This document shows positions 46,815 through 58,005 of a stretch of DNA of 64,000 nucleotides, one piece after another; the stretch's first letter is position 1, and each line of letters begins with the position of its first letter. The stretch is from NCBI GenBank assembly GCA_010909165.1, contig VJWM01000011.1:1550001-1614000 (forward strand). Reading direction: 5' to 3'. The notes beneath the pieces were generated by a model. It did no database searches. It was given only the letters and a program-made list of their open reading frames with translations, and was not told the origin of the DNA. The stretch comes from Anthoceros angustus (Eukaryota > Streptophyta > Anthocerotopsida > Anthocerotales > Anthocerotaceae). The position numbers and the translations under genes are program-made.

Positions 46815-47049
46815 CTAAAGGAGGAAGAAGGCGATGGGACCTGTGGGCACGTTGGAGGTATGGGAGCGCAACTTTGCACGGTAGGCAGCAACACCTCACG
46901 CCTGCCATTGTCCATCCCGCCCATCCTGTGCCCACTACCAGCCTTGATGTCCGCCGCACCCGGGACTTGCTCCGAATCGCTGGGTGTGAGGTCCTTAGCC
47001 GGACCGTGAGATGCCAGCCTCCCTCAGCCGGACTTTTTGGGGCCTCACC

Positions 47050-48890
47050 GGTGACGGCCGTGGAAGAGACACTTTGAACCTGCCACCATGGACGGAGGCT
47101 CTGGGGTCTCGCGGGATGCCGAGAAGACCTAGGAAGTAGAAGCCACCAGGAGGCGCATGGTGCTCCTCCAGGAGCAGTTGGAGGCGGCCCAGGAGGCGAG
47201 GAGGAAGGCAGAAGCTCTCGGCCGCATCGAAGAAGGGAAACGCCGGGAGGCCGAAAGGGAAGTCTGGTCCATTCGACAGGACCGACTAAATCTCACCGGG
47301 TGAGCACCGGGCAGTGCATGAGGCCCAAGCGCTGGTCAAGACCTCCGGGCAGCGGAGAGGGGTAGCGCACAGAGGCGAGGAGGCCCAGAAGCAGAAGGCT
47401 CGCGACTGGCCGAGGCGGCACCGACACCAAGTCGGCAAGCCTGTGAAGGCGGCGAGGAGGCGGAAGCCCGCTAAGATCGACCGCGATCACTATCGGGCGT
47501 GATCGAACCGTGGAGGGAGACGGCAGGATAGCCGCGGGCTAACTCAAGACGGGAGGAGGCGAGGAGGAGGCGGGCCAGCCATGCCGAGGAGAAGGAAGCC
47601 CGCGAAAGGAGATGGAGGATCTCCGACTCCGCGCGAGGTGGAGCAAATGGCGAGATGGAAGACCGAAGAGAGACTCGAGTCAGCCCAAGTTACCATTGAG
47701 AGGAATGGTACTGCGGCGTGATCACGGATCACGAACGAGATAGAGCGGCTCTAGCCTCATATGGACGGAGGAGGTACATGGAACAACAGCAGGACGCCGC
47801 CGAAATGGAGAAGGACTGGCGAAGCACCTGAAGAGTTGCCCGACCGTCTGAGAGGGAGATGGCATGGAGCTAAAGCCGTGGATGAACGGGACGAGAGCAC
47901 CGGACGCAAAAGAAGCCGGTCCAGCGACAAGGCGGCGGGAGCGCCATGGCAAGCCGGCAAAGCAGAGGGAAACGACGGAGCCGGAGCAAAGTGAGCAACA
48001 AGGGCGCGTTGCGGAGAGGTGACCGAGGCGCCTTGTGGCTCGCGAGATTCGCCCGGCCCAAATGACGAACTGGCAGGAGATGGTCCAAAGAAGTTGACAA
48101 AGACGCCCCCGAGCACCAATGGCGAAGGAGTATCGTGCTCCGGGCACATGTGGAAGAGGCAATCCAAAGAATTGACTCGGATTTTGCCTACCATACCGAG
48201 CTCCTTAAGGCATTGAAGCCTCGCCCGCTACAAATCGGACGGACCCCTAAGGCTCGAAGGGGATGAAGGGCATGGGGACAAGACGGACCCTAGTGGCCCC
48301 TGCTTTGGAGACGACGGCGGGGAGAAGAGCCTCGGAGGAGGAGCAGACGCGCCAATACAACGGACCTGTGGTAAGTCCACCGCAACCCCGCCCGGAGGAT
48401 AGAGGCGGCCCCGAAAGGCGCTGGAAGGAGAGAGCCAACCACCCAAGACAAGGGTCGGTGGGTAGGATGAGGACCTAGCAAAGAGGTCCCAGATAAGGGG
48501 TCCGGAGCTTGGGACCGGGACCCCATAATAAGTTCGGACCCCGAGGTCCGAACCCGAGATGAGACCGGACCCAGCAGACCGGACTCAGAAGGCGAACTCA
48601 AGTTCGACTCGAGTCGAGACCGGACCCCAGGTCCTGACTCGAAGCAAGGAGGAGTCCCTCCGACTTACGCCGGGGAGCAGCCACGATTCTACCGAGGGAC
48701 CCACGGGGCCAAGGGGGGAAGATGTTGTGGTAACGGCGTCACCGCCACGTGAGCCCAACCTCGATGTGATTCCGGAAGAGGAAGGCCGCCGCGGATCATC
48801 CGATTGGGTGCGCCGCAACTGTCAGGACGGGAGATTGGACCACCAATACCGAGACGGAACCTGTGACCTTCCTGTGCCCACCGCCGACGA
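47050..48890 (+). other. Charged, coiled-coil-type decayed coding sequence
   Basis: The plus strand reads as Arg/Glu/Ala-rich segments in shifting frames: LLQEQLEAAQEARRKAEAL near 47165, REAEREVWSIRQDRLNLTG near 47250, and AREGDGGSPTPREVEQMARW near 47600. Pro/Arg-rich segments containing PDPADRTQK follow to 48890. The composition is like the gag region of some plant retrotransposons or a structural repeat protein, but no zinc knuckle or protease is seen. The unit ends where the minus-strand Copia fragment begins. Confidence 0.3.
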
Positions 48891-48899
48891 AGGAGATAG

Positions 48900-51355
48900 G
48901 AGGAGGAAGCCACCCAGGTGGTGACGCCTACTACTCCATGAACTCCCCAAATAGCATAAACACATATCCTGTGGTAGACTGCGCCATCGACATCTAGCCA
49001 ATCAATCACAAAATCCAACCACCGGCGTCTTCATGTCGATCCTTTTGGTATTTCAACTTCAATGTTTTGTGCCGCGCAAGTATCCGAATATCCTCTTGGA
49101 TCGCTTGATAATCTTTGTTGTCGGGGTTGGCCAAGAATCGACTCACAACTCCACTTGTCTGCCAATGTTGGGCCTTGTCTTGTTGCCAAATATGTAAGAC
49201 AGCCAACGGCACGTTGATAGAGAGTCTTATCTATCTTCTCTTTCTCCTTTTAGGTTGTAGGCTCATGCTTCCATCACCTTGCGCTTAATCTTGAATGTCC
49301 ACTTGATCCTATGCTCTTCCTTCCGTGAGGTAGAGGAGTGATTGCCCAAGTTTTGTTCTTGAGAAGAGAGTTATACTCTCACGGCTTCTTTCCACTCCTT
49401 CGCCTTTGGTCCTTCCAATGCTTCCTTTAGGCTTTGTGGTTCGCCGGCATCTGCCAATCATGCCTCCTCATATACACATGCATTCATGGATTCCAAGATC
49501 TTCTGCGAAGGTTTCCATTGTCTCGTTAATCTTCTCAAGATTGGTTTGTCTCTCTCGAATACTTCGAGCTTCCTCTTCTTCGTCAACTGCGATAATGCTT
49601 TGATCTTCATCTACTTCTTCAACCGCGACATCGAGAATTTCCCTTTCTCCCCCCTTTATGTCGCATTGTTGAGAAGGTTCGTTGGGCTCAGGAGCAGGTT
49701 ACTCAAGAGTGTCATCATACTCGGAATCCTCATCAGGGTTGTCAACATACGCCGTCGGATCCTTCATGATAACCACTGGGGTTGGAGCTCCCACTCCTTT
49801 GCTAGGTTCCACAACCTCATTAAATACAACGTCCCTGCTAAAAATGATCTTCTTCCTTGAAAGATCATACAACAGTAGCCTTAATCTCGAGAGTATCCAA
49901 GCATAAGGCACTTCACGCCTTTTGGATCCCATTTTGTTCGGGTTTGCTTGAACGTGAGCATAAACCACCAACCAAAGATCCTCAAATGGCTTATGTCGGG
50001 CTTGGCCGGACCACGCTTCCTCCGGTCATTCCAACAATAGCTTTGGTTGGAACTCGATTCAAAACATAGGTTCTTTGTAACATGACCTCACCCCAAAACG
50101 TACTTCCAAGCCACTATGATGTAACATGCATTTAGCGCCTCCACCGACTTAAGTTTGCGCTCCCACTCCATTTTGCTCCGGTGTGAGGGATGGTTAGTTG
50201 CCTTCCAATTCCATGCTCCTTGCAAAAGCGTTGGAAGTCGGTGGAGATGTATTCACCTCCGTTGTCACTACGCAAAGTCTTCGACGTTGTCCACTTGCGT
50301 TCTCCACCATGGCTTTCCATTCCTTGAAGAGTGTAAATACACCGGATTTCTCCTTCATAAGATATGTCCAGTCTTCCTAGTGAAATCATCCACAAACACC
50401 GAATGTAGCGGGCTCCGCCATGAGTGGATTTTCATTGGACCACACACATCCGTGTGTACCAACTCTAGCGCCATCTTTGCTCGTCGTGCAATCTTTGGGA
50501 ACTTAGTTCGTGTAGCTTTCCCATTATGCACCCTTGGCATAATTGCACCACCCACTTCTTTCAAATCCAAGCGAACCATATGTTGGTTCTTCATCAACTG
50601 ATATTGTCCACACCAATGTGCCCCGCGTTGATGCCATAAATCAATAGATCCAATGCTATTTTGCGAACTATCCATAAAGGTGCAAGCTTGCCTTCCCATG
50701 TACACAACTTGTACAAATTTCCTATCGGACGCCTAGCAATCACTTTAGCATTCGATAACTCAGTTGCTGATTGGATCCAAATCCTTTGGAATTGAACACA
50801 ACCTCATGACTGATCGGCAATTTTGCATGTAAAGAAGATTCCTCGCAAGATGAGGCACATGATGCACGTCCACTGAGACTCCTCCGGAAGATGGACTCGT
50901 AACACTCCTCTTCCCTTGATGTCATGTGACCTATTGTCACCAAGCGCCACCGTATGCCCCTCCGCAATACCTCGTAGCTTGAGAACCAAGGAAGGTTATA
51001 AGCGAAATCTTTGGGATGCACGAGTCAAGGTACAAACTCTCATCCTTCTTTGATGAAGTCGCTTGATCTCTTTCGGTGAAGCACGCGAAGATGTGTTCTT
51101 GGTCCTTCTCGCTGACTTGATTAGCTTGGGATGATTTCCCCTTCTTCAAGTCTACCAATCTTATTTTACAGTCCTTTGCGTGGTGATTGGGCTTCCTGCA
51201 ATAATAACAAAAGCCTTTCACCTTTCTCTTTGCATCTGTATCCTTTGTCCCTTCTAGAGACTTGGCTTGCGACGTCTTCCACCGTGATGTGCCCTTCTTC
51301 GAGAAGAGTGCCAAGCCTTCGTTGCCTTGTGTCTGGAAAGAACCATCAAGCTCCG
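48900..51355 (-). mobile_element. Truncated Copia copy lacking reverse transcriptase
   Basis: Same family as the Copia element at 57.8-62.2 kb, opposite strand. From the high-coordinate end: a gag tail ELDGSFQTQGNEGLALFSKK; an intact zinc knuckle CYYCRKPNHHAKDC near 51200; protease and GAG-pre-integrase region (VHHVPHLARN near 50850); integrase with VFVDDFTRKTGHIL near 50370 and LRSDNGGEYIS near 50260; a linker with DEDSEYDDTLE near 49700; then the PLPHGRKSIGS start of the reverse transcriptase domain near 49330. The sequence then jumps within about 20 bases to KEKEKIDKTLY near 49235, the RT/RNase H junction. The core of reverse transcriptase, including the YVDD box, is thus missing (about 650 bases relative to the sister copy). 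No LTR is present at either end. Confidence 0.88.
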
Positions 51356-51380
51356 ACGAAGGCAGAATAAACGGACATTG

Positions 51381-51465
51381 TGCTCCGACACATCGCATAT
51401 AATGGAATGATACAGAGAAGATTAGCATGGCCCCTATGCAAGGATGACACGCACAAATCGAGATA
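51381..51465 (+). ncRNA. U6: U6 snRNA-derived sequence (pseudogene)
   Basis: The sequence matches the universally conserved core of U6 spliceosomal RNA. The 5' part GTGCTCCGACACATCGCATA leads to the ACAGAGA box at 51412-51418, GATTAGCATGGCCCC with the AGC triad, and GGATGACACGCACAAATCGA. The true U6 3' end (GAAATGGTCC and the T run) is missing. The 5' stem is altered. No upstream element or TATA box of a plant U6 promoter is present, since the sequence directly upstream is Copia gag on the other strand. It is a truncated copy, probably inserted together with or next to the broken Copia end. Confidence 0.85.
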
Positions 51466-51469
51466 CAGA

Positions 51470-52200
51470 CGAGCATCATCACACCAAGAAGCACAGACAG
51501 GCAATGCCATCATCACTTGCAGACGTCACAGACGGGCATCATGACGCGACGGCGGCATAGATGGGCAATGCCATCATGACACCAAGGCGTACACGAAAGC
51601 CGAAATAAGGAATGACTGCTACATCATGGGGCCTTGTGCAAATCCACCCTTCTGGACACTCTGGCTGGGATGACCAGGACCCCGCTGATCCTCAAGATTC
51701 GGATGCCTTGAAGCTATGTCCACCGCATTACGAGGGGAACTGCTAGTGAGCAAGTACAAGTCATCCATTTCTTGCTCAAAATGCTGCAGATACTGCTCGA
51801 AGGTAACATGTCCAGACACGTAGGTTACTACTGGCTACGTCTTGCAATGTACCTTGCGTGCTTTGTGCCTGGCCATGTGAACCATATTCTACAGCGTCGG
51901 CAATAGCTATGATGCCATACAGGTAGGTGAATGACCATTTCAACTCAGGCCCCCATAGATATCTCCATTCTCTGCAGCCTGGTCATTAGTCTTGGTTACA
52001 CATTGTACACTCCCTGGGTTACACAAAGGGGTGCTCTCCAGCCTGAGCAAGAAGGGCCTTCACCGTTTGAGTATTGAGACTAATACCTGCCATGCACACA
52101 CTCACAGTTTCAGATGTATCCTGCTTGGGGCATGGCACCGTCTGTGTTGGGAAAGTAATTCGAAACCCCCAAGTTTCACATAGTATCCACAGCAAGGCCG
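51470..52200 (-). other. Repeat and coding-like spacer between U6 copy and P450
   Basis: 51470-51600 holds degenerate repeats of GACGGGCATCATGACG type. The minus frame 51819-51619 reads MSGHVTFEQYLQHFEQEMDD (66 codons), has protein-like composition and may be the tail of an unrecognised gene. No other support. 51820-52200 lies downstream of the P450 stop and resembles sequence downstream of P450 copy 2. Confidence 0.3.
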
Positions 52201-52231
52201 TGTGCAGTCTTGTCATAGCTCGGTTGGCAGA

Positions 52232-54924
52232 CTAATAGTCCAGGACAGCCTCGATCCTTATGGGGACACCGCTATTGGGGCATGGCAGACCCGAAACGTC
52301 GAGGCCAGTGTCTGGCTTATCTACTGTCCACCTGTTTCGACACCAGGTCGGCACCCGTCGGTTAGCCAAGAAGCATATTTGGGGATGGGGATTGTAGATG
52401 ACCTGTGAGCTATTGCAGAAGAATGGAGACGCACCTGAATTTGAGCATCATGTGATGCAACATCACTTTCATGTCCATAAGTGCCAGCTCCTTCCCAAGG
52501 CACAATCTGGTTCCACCTCCAAATGCCAGCAGGGTGTAAGGTTTCGGTGGCACCTGTTGGTAGACAAGGAACGCAGAGTGTCACAAGGTTACTCCCAAAA
52601 TGTTGTTGGATGTCTATTAGTCGGAGATGACTGTATGATTTCTAATGCCGAATTCAAGCATCAGGCTGCTTACATCGAAGCGAGAGGGATCGAACGTCTC
52701 CGGGTCTTGGAAGACTTCTGGACTATGGTGCAAGTCGTGAGTGTCATGCACAAGGCTCCAGCCTTTAGGAATGTGGTATCCTGCAGGTGGCACATGTGTC
52801 AGGCACGGAGAAAGCTTCGGGTAAATCATTGCGGCAATCAAGCACTAGTCTGTGACCCATGTTAGGACTCCCTGCTTGGAGTAGGGAAGAAATCTGAACG
52901 GTTGGCGATGCCAGGTGCAGCATACATGCCGTTGAATGTGAAGTCCTCCTTGACCTGTCGATTCCACCAGAAAGCGAGAGAAGAAACTCGGAGTGCCTCG
53001 TTGATCACCTGGAGGCACACGTACATGAGACAAAGACAGATGGATCTTAATTAGGAGGCCAGATTCCAGTGAGTAGCTGTGCGGCACTAGGGTGGAGAAT
53101 GTTGAGGTATCTGAGTCTCACTTTCACTGTGTAGGCCATCGGTTGGCCGAGATCCGCCCATGTCAGTGCCTCTCCAGCTTGTTTGTTTCTTCTCACTGCC
53201 AAATGCTCCGCCTACAGTTCAAGCAGGAAAACAAAACCTCAAGGTGAAGTTGGCTTCGATCCAAATTGTTCCAAACGAATGTCGTTTCCTATGGACGACG
53301 TCTGTGACAGCCAGGGGCCACGCTCACCAGCAGCTTCTCCTTGACGCTGGGATTCTCATGCAGCAGCTTGAGCTTGAAGCCAGTGTGTTGGTGGTGGTCT
53401 CAAACCCAGCAACGATCAGGGTGACCACATTGTCCCTCAGCTGCTCGTCGTCCAGGGCAGGCTTGTCGCTGGAAGAATCGGGGTCGACTGCCTTCATCAT
53501 TTCACTCAGCAGGTCATTGCAAACGATTTTCCCGCTCCTTCTCAGCGCGATTTCGGTGTCGAACATTTCGCCCAGTTCCTTTCTTGCCTGCAAGCCCAGT
53601 CCACTTGCGTTGTTAGATTTATTGCGGCCCCAGGGCAAGGAGAAATTGGACACTGTGCGCCAAATTGGGCCTCGAACGAATTGGCACCTGCATCGCTTTG
53701 TGAAAGGCCAATCCAGGAAGATTGATGGGCACCGCGAGCAAGTTGTTTCTCACCGTTTCGGTGAGCCGCTCACCAGCAGCTTCTCCTTGACGCTAGGATT
53801 CTCATGCAGCAGCTTGACAAGCCAGGTGAGTGTGTTGGTGGTGGTCTCAAACCCAGCAACGATCAGGGTGACCACATTGTCCCTCAGCTGCTCGTCGTCC
53901 AGGGCAGGCTTGTCGCTGGAAGAATCGGGGTCGACTGCCTTCATCATTTCACTCAGCAGGTCATTGCAAACAATTTTCCCGCTCCTTCTCAGCGCGATTT
54001 CGGTGTCGAACATTTCGCCCAGTTCCTTTCTTGCCTGCAAGCCCAGTCCACTTGCGTTGTTAGATTTATTGCGGCCCCAGTGCAAGGAGAAATTGGACAC
54101 TGTGCTCCAAATTGGGCCTCGAATGAATTGGCACCTGCATCGCTTTGTGAAAGACCAATCCAGGAAGATTGATGGGCACCGCGAGCAAGTTGTTTCTCAC
54201 CGTTTCGGTGAGCTCACGGCCCCTGTCACGCACCGGACCAGGACCCCAGCTCAGCACCAGTCCCACGATCACATGATAAGAGAACTGCGCACCGTCAGCA
54301 ACTACCCATTACAATCCCAAGCTCACTAACATTGCAATTTGCGCACAAACGGCAAGAGTGGCCCAATTCTGGTGCGCTCACCTTGGCCATGTCGTGCCTG
54401 ACGACGGGGACGTCGCCCAGCTTCCAGGAACCGAGCGTCTCGAGAGTCGCTTGCTCCACCACGGGCAGATACTTCCTAATCCTCTCGCCCATGAAGGCCT
54501 CGTTGAGCATTTTGCGATAGAGCTTGTGCCTGGGGCCGTGCACATTGAGCATGGACTCCTCGCCGACCAGCTTCCTCCCGGGGAGGATCTGGTGCGCATG
54601 CACCAGCTTGTCCTCGCTGGCGACCAAGAGTTTGGCCGCCTCGGCGCCCCTGAAAAACACATACGGACTGCCCAGCAGGTGCGACTTGAACACATCGCCA
54701 TACTTGCGAAAGCGCTTTGTCATGAATGTCTCCAGATCCCCGCTCTTGAAGTAGCCCATGAGCTCCATCGTCTCTCCCAGCAGCGGGAAGCCCATGGTCC
54801 CCGGCAGCTGCTTGGAGCCCTTGGGCGCCCATATCCCCCTCCGCTCCCAGTACCTCCACACTGGCCAGCCCACAGCAAGCACCGCAAGAGCCACCCCTAT
54901 CTCCACAGCCAACGTCACGTCCAT
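52232..54924 (-). CDS. Cytochrome P450, CYP85 clan, copy 1
   Basis: Microsomal mono-oxygenase of the clan that modifies sterols, triterpenes and related hormones; substrate unknown. Exon 1 (54924-54382, 181 codons) has the membrane anchor LAVEIGVALAVLAVGW and LPGTMGFPLLGETMELMGYF. Exon 2 (54284-54135) reads FSYHVIVGLVLSWGPGPVRD and ends HKAMQ. Exon 3 (54034-53774, 87 codons) holds the I-helix AGFETTTNTLTW. Further exons give GEALTWADLGQPMAYTVK (53.1-53.2 kb), NEALRVSS with the ExxR pair (about 53.0 kb), GYHIPKGWSLVHDTHD and ETFDPSRF (from 52780), and the haem loop FGGGTRLCLGKELA (about 52.5 kb). The last exon ends at the TAG at 52232. Donors and acceptors keep phase. A second exon-2-end plus exon-3 unit lies inside the gene. 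If that unit is skipped, a full-length enzyme can be read, so the gene may be functional. Confidence 0.88.
53321..54212 (-). repeat. Internal 446-bp tandem duplication in the P450 gene
   Basis: CGCTCACCAGCAGCTTCTCC starts at 53321 and again at 53767. Each unit holds exon 3, the small intron before it and the end of exon 2. The downstream-in-gene copy (53321-53766) has a one-base change of length in the I-helix part, giving TLASSSSC instead of TLTWLVKL, so its exon 3 is frameshifted. The copy at 53767-54212 is intact. Confidence 0.95.
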
Positions 54925-55370
54925 GGCTGCCCTGCGATTCTTAGAAGAACGGAATGCAATTTCAAGAATGCCATGCCGCAGCAATCCCTCCTGCTTTCGC
55001 ACATTGCTGACTTCCGGGTGAAGTGTGGACTTGTCAAGTCGCAAGCAGATGCTGCAGCTTTTTTCTCAAAGAATCTCCAACTTTTCTGAATACAGTGCCG
55101 TCGAAACATGCGACAGCAATGGGACTGCCAGAGGGACGCAGACGTCGGGCTGCCCTGCGATTCTTAGAAGAACGGAATGCAATTTCAAGAATGCCATGCC
55201 GCAGCAATCCCTCCTGCTTTCGCACATTGCTGACTTCCGGGTGAAGTGTGGACTTGTCAAGTCGCAAGCAGATGCTGCAGCTTTTTTCTCAAAGAATCTC
55301 CAACTTTTCTGAATACAGTGCCGTCGAAACATGCGACAGCAATGGGACTGCCAGAGGGACGCAGACGTCG
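54925..55370 (-). repeat. Perfect 223-bp tandem duplication at the P450 start
   Basis: Bases 54925-55147 are repeated exactly at 55148-55370, from GGCTGCCCTGCGATTC to GCAGACGTCG. The duplication begins at the base just upstream of the ATG (54924-54922), so it doubles the 5' leader and proximal promoter without touching the coding sequence. The identity of the copies implies a recent event. Confidence 0.96.
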
Positions 55371-57802
55371 TACAACAACACCTTTTGCTAAAACTGGAAT
55401 GAACTGCCAGACGGACCCAGACGTCCCAGACGTCATAGCTCTCCTTTTGCCGCAACCCACTGGATAAAATATTGACGCACTACGGTTGGACCCCTAGCTG
55501 AGCCCATATCCTTCGAGTGCAGGATCACTTTATCCCAAGGTTTACGGCAAGCCCATATGTATTACATTAGCGGCGGCTTTAACACACAGGGTTTAATATG
55601 TTGGAGCACATCGTGCGGCTATGGGAGTGAGCGCTCCTGCTGCCTACTGTCCTCCGGGATTGTGGCTGTTTGGAAGGAGCCACAGGACTCCATGTGCAAT
55701 CTTATCATAGCTCGGTTGGCAGATTGATAGTCCTGAACAGCCTCGATCCTTATGGGGACACCGCTATTGGGACATGGCAGACCCGAAATGTCGAGGCCAG
55801 TGTCTGGCTCATATACTGTCCACCTGTTTCAACACCAACTCAGCACCCGTCGGTTAGCCAAGAAGCATGTAGGATAATATTGCGAATGACTTGTGAACTA
55901 TTTATTGCAGAAGAATGGGGACGCACCTGAATTTGAGCATCATGTGATGCAACATCACTTTCATGTTCATAAGTGCCAGCTCCTTCCCAAGGCACAATCT
56001 GCTTCCACCTCCCCACGCCAGCAGGGTGAAGGCTTCGGTGGCACCTGTTGGTAGCATCGGAATGAGGGGTGTCACAAGATAACTCCCAAGATGTTGTTCG
56101 TTGTCTATGATTCGGAGACGTCTGTAATGATTCTAGTGTTGAATTCAAGCATCAGGCTCTTACATCGAAGCGACAGGGATTGAAGATCTCTGGGTCTTGG
56201 AAGATTTCTGAACTATGGTGCAAGTTGAGTGTCAAACACAACGTTCCAGCCTTTAGGAATGTGGTATCCTGCAGGTGGCACATGTGTGTGTCAGATAGTG
56301 AGAAAGCTTGGGAATATCATAACGGAAATGAAGCACAGTGATCACCATGTTAGGACTCCCGCTTGGAGTAGGGAAGGAATATTTACGGTTGCCAATGCCA
56401 GGTGCAGCATACATACCGTTGAATGTAAAGTCCTCCTTGACCTGTCGATGCAACCAGAAAATGAGAAGACACTCAGTGCCTCGTTGATCACCTGCATGCA
56501 CACATGAGACAAGACAGATGGATCTTAGCTTACGCCAGATTCCAGTGAGTAGTGGGCCACAACTAGGTTGGAGAATGTTGAGGATCCGAGTCTCACTTTC
56601 AAGGTGTAGGCCATCGGTTGGCCGAGATCCGCCCATGTCAGTGCCTCTCCAGCTTGTTTGTTTCTTCTCAGAGCCAAATGCTCAGCCTACAGTCACAAAC
56701 GCAAAAACCAAACGCCAAGGTTGGGCTCGCCTGGATCCAAGCTGTTCCAAACCAATTTCGTTTCCTATGGACGACGTAGCTGTGTTATATCCCCAGGGCC
56801 AGGCTCACCAGTAGCTCCTCCTTGACGCTGGGATTCTCATGCAGCAGCTTGACAAGCCAGGTGAGTGTGTTGGTGGTGGTCACAAAGCCAGCAACGATCA
56901 TGGTGAGCACATTGTCCCTCAGCTGCTCGTCGTCCAGGGCAGGCTTGTCGCTGGAAGAATCGGGGTCCACTGCCTTCATCATTTCGTTCAGCAGGTCGCT
57001 GCGAACAAATTTTCCGCTCCTTCTCAGCGCAAATTCGGTGTCGAACATTTTGCCCAGCTCCTTTCTTGCCTGCACGCCCAATCCACTTGCGTTGTTCGGT
57101 TTATTGCGGCCCATTGCAAGCCTTGGGAGAAATTGGACACCTGTCCTCCAAATTGGGCCTGGAATCAATTCGCACCTGCATGGCCTTGTGAAAGGCGAAT
57201 CCAGGAAGATTGATGGGCACCGTGACCAAGCTGGTACTCACTGTTTTGGTGAGCTCCAAGCTCCTGTCACGCACTGGACCAGGACCCCAGCTCAGCACCA
57301 GTCCCACGATCACATTATAAGCGAACTGTGCACCGTGAGCAGATACCAGTTAGCAAACATCACGAGCTCTGCAAAAACATTGCAATTAGATTGCAGACAA
57401 ACGGTAAGAGTGGCCCAATTCTGGTGTCCTCACTTTGGTCATGTCGTGCCTGATGACGGGGACGTCGCCCAGTTTCCAGGAACTGAGGGTCTCGAGAGCC
57501 GATTGCTCCGACACCGGCAGATACTTCCTCATGCTGTCGCCCATGAAGGTTTCGTTGAGAATTTTGCGATAGAGCTTGTGCCTGGCGCCGTGCACATTGA
57601 GGAGCGACTCCTCGCCCACCAGCTGCCTCGCGGGGGGGAACTGGTGCGCCTGTACCAGCTTGTGCTCGACTGTGACTAAGAGCTTGGCCGCCTCGGCGCC
57701 CTGAAAACACATACGGACTGCCCAACAGGTGCGACTTGAACACATCGCCATACTTGCGAAAGCGCTTTGTCGTGAATGTCTCCAGATCCCCGATCTTGAA
57801 GT

Positions 57803-57993
57803 TGTTAGAAATCTATAGGATTGGTGCAACACATCACATATTAGAGTTATGAGTATAAGTCCTAGAAGTATAGGATTATCCCCAGAGCGAGATAGGGTTT
57901 CATACTATCGAGAGTATGACAAGGCCAAAGGCTATATATGTATGCATAGCACACCATTTCTAATGTAATCGAACTGAATACTGCTTTCTAACA
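57803..57993 (+). repeat. Copia 5' LTR
   Basis: 191 bases beginning TGTTAGAAATCTATAGG and ending CTGCTTTCTAACA, so the ends form an 8-base inverted repeat TGTTAGAA/TTCTAACA. It matches the 3' LTR at 61997. The upstream flank is P450 exon 1 (CCGATCTTGAAGT). Confidence 0.95.
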
Positions 57994-58005
57994 TGGTATC
58001 GAGCA
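57994..58005 (+). other. Copia primer-binding site
   Basis: TGGTATCGAGCATGG directly follows the LTR and is nearly the usual plant Copia site TGGTATCAGAGC, complementary to the 3' end of initiator methionine tRNA. One A is missing relative to that consensus. Confidence 0.85.

Noticed and set aside
47050-48890. Ty3 or Copia gag gene
   Set aside because: Charged coiled-coil composition alone; no zinc knuckle, protease or LTR could be found next to it.
51381-51465. Functional U6 snRNA gene
   Set aside because: The 3' end and T terminator are absent and no plant U6 promoter elements lie upstream, so it is called a derived copy.
54358-55089. 243-codon plus-strand ORF opposite the P450 exon 1
   Set aside because: Antisense shadow of a GC-rich P450 exon with clear P450 motifs on the other strand.
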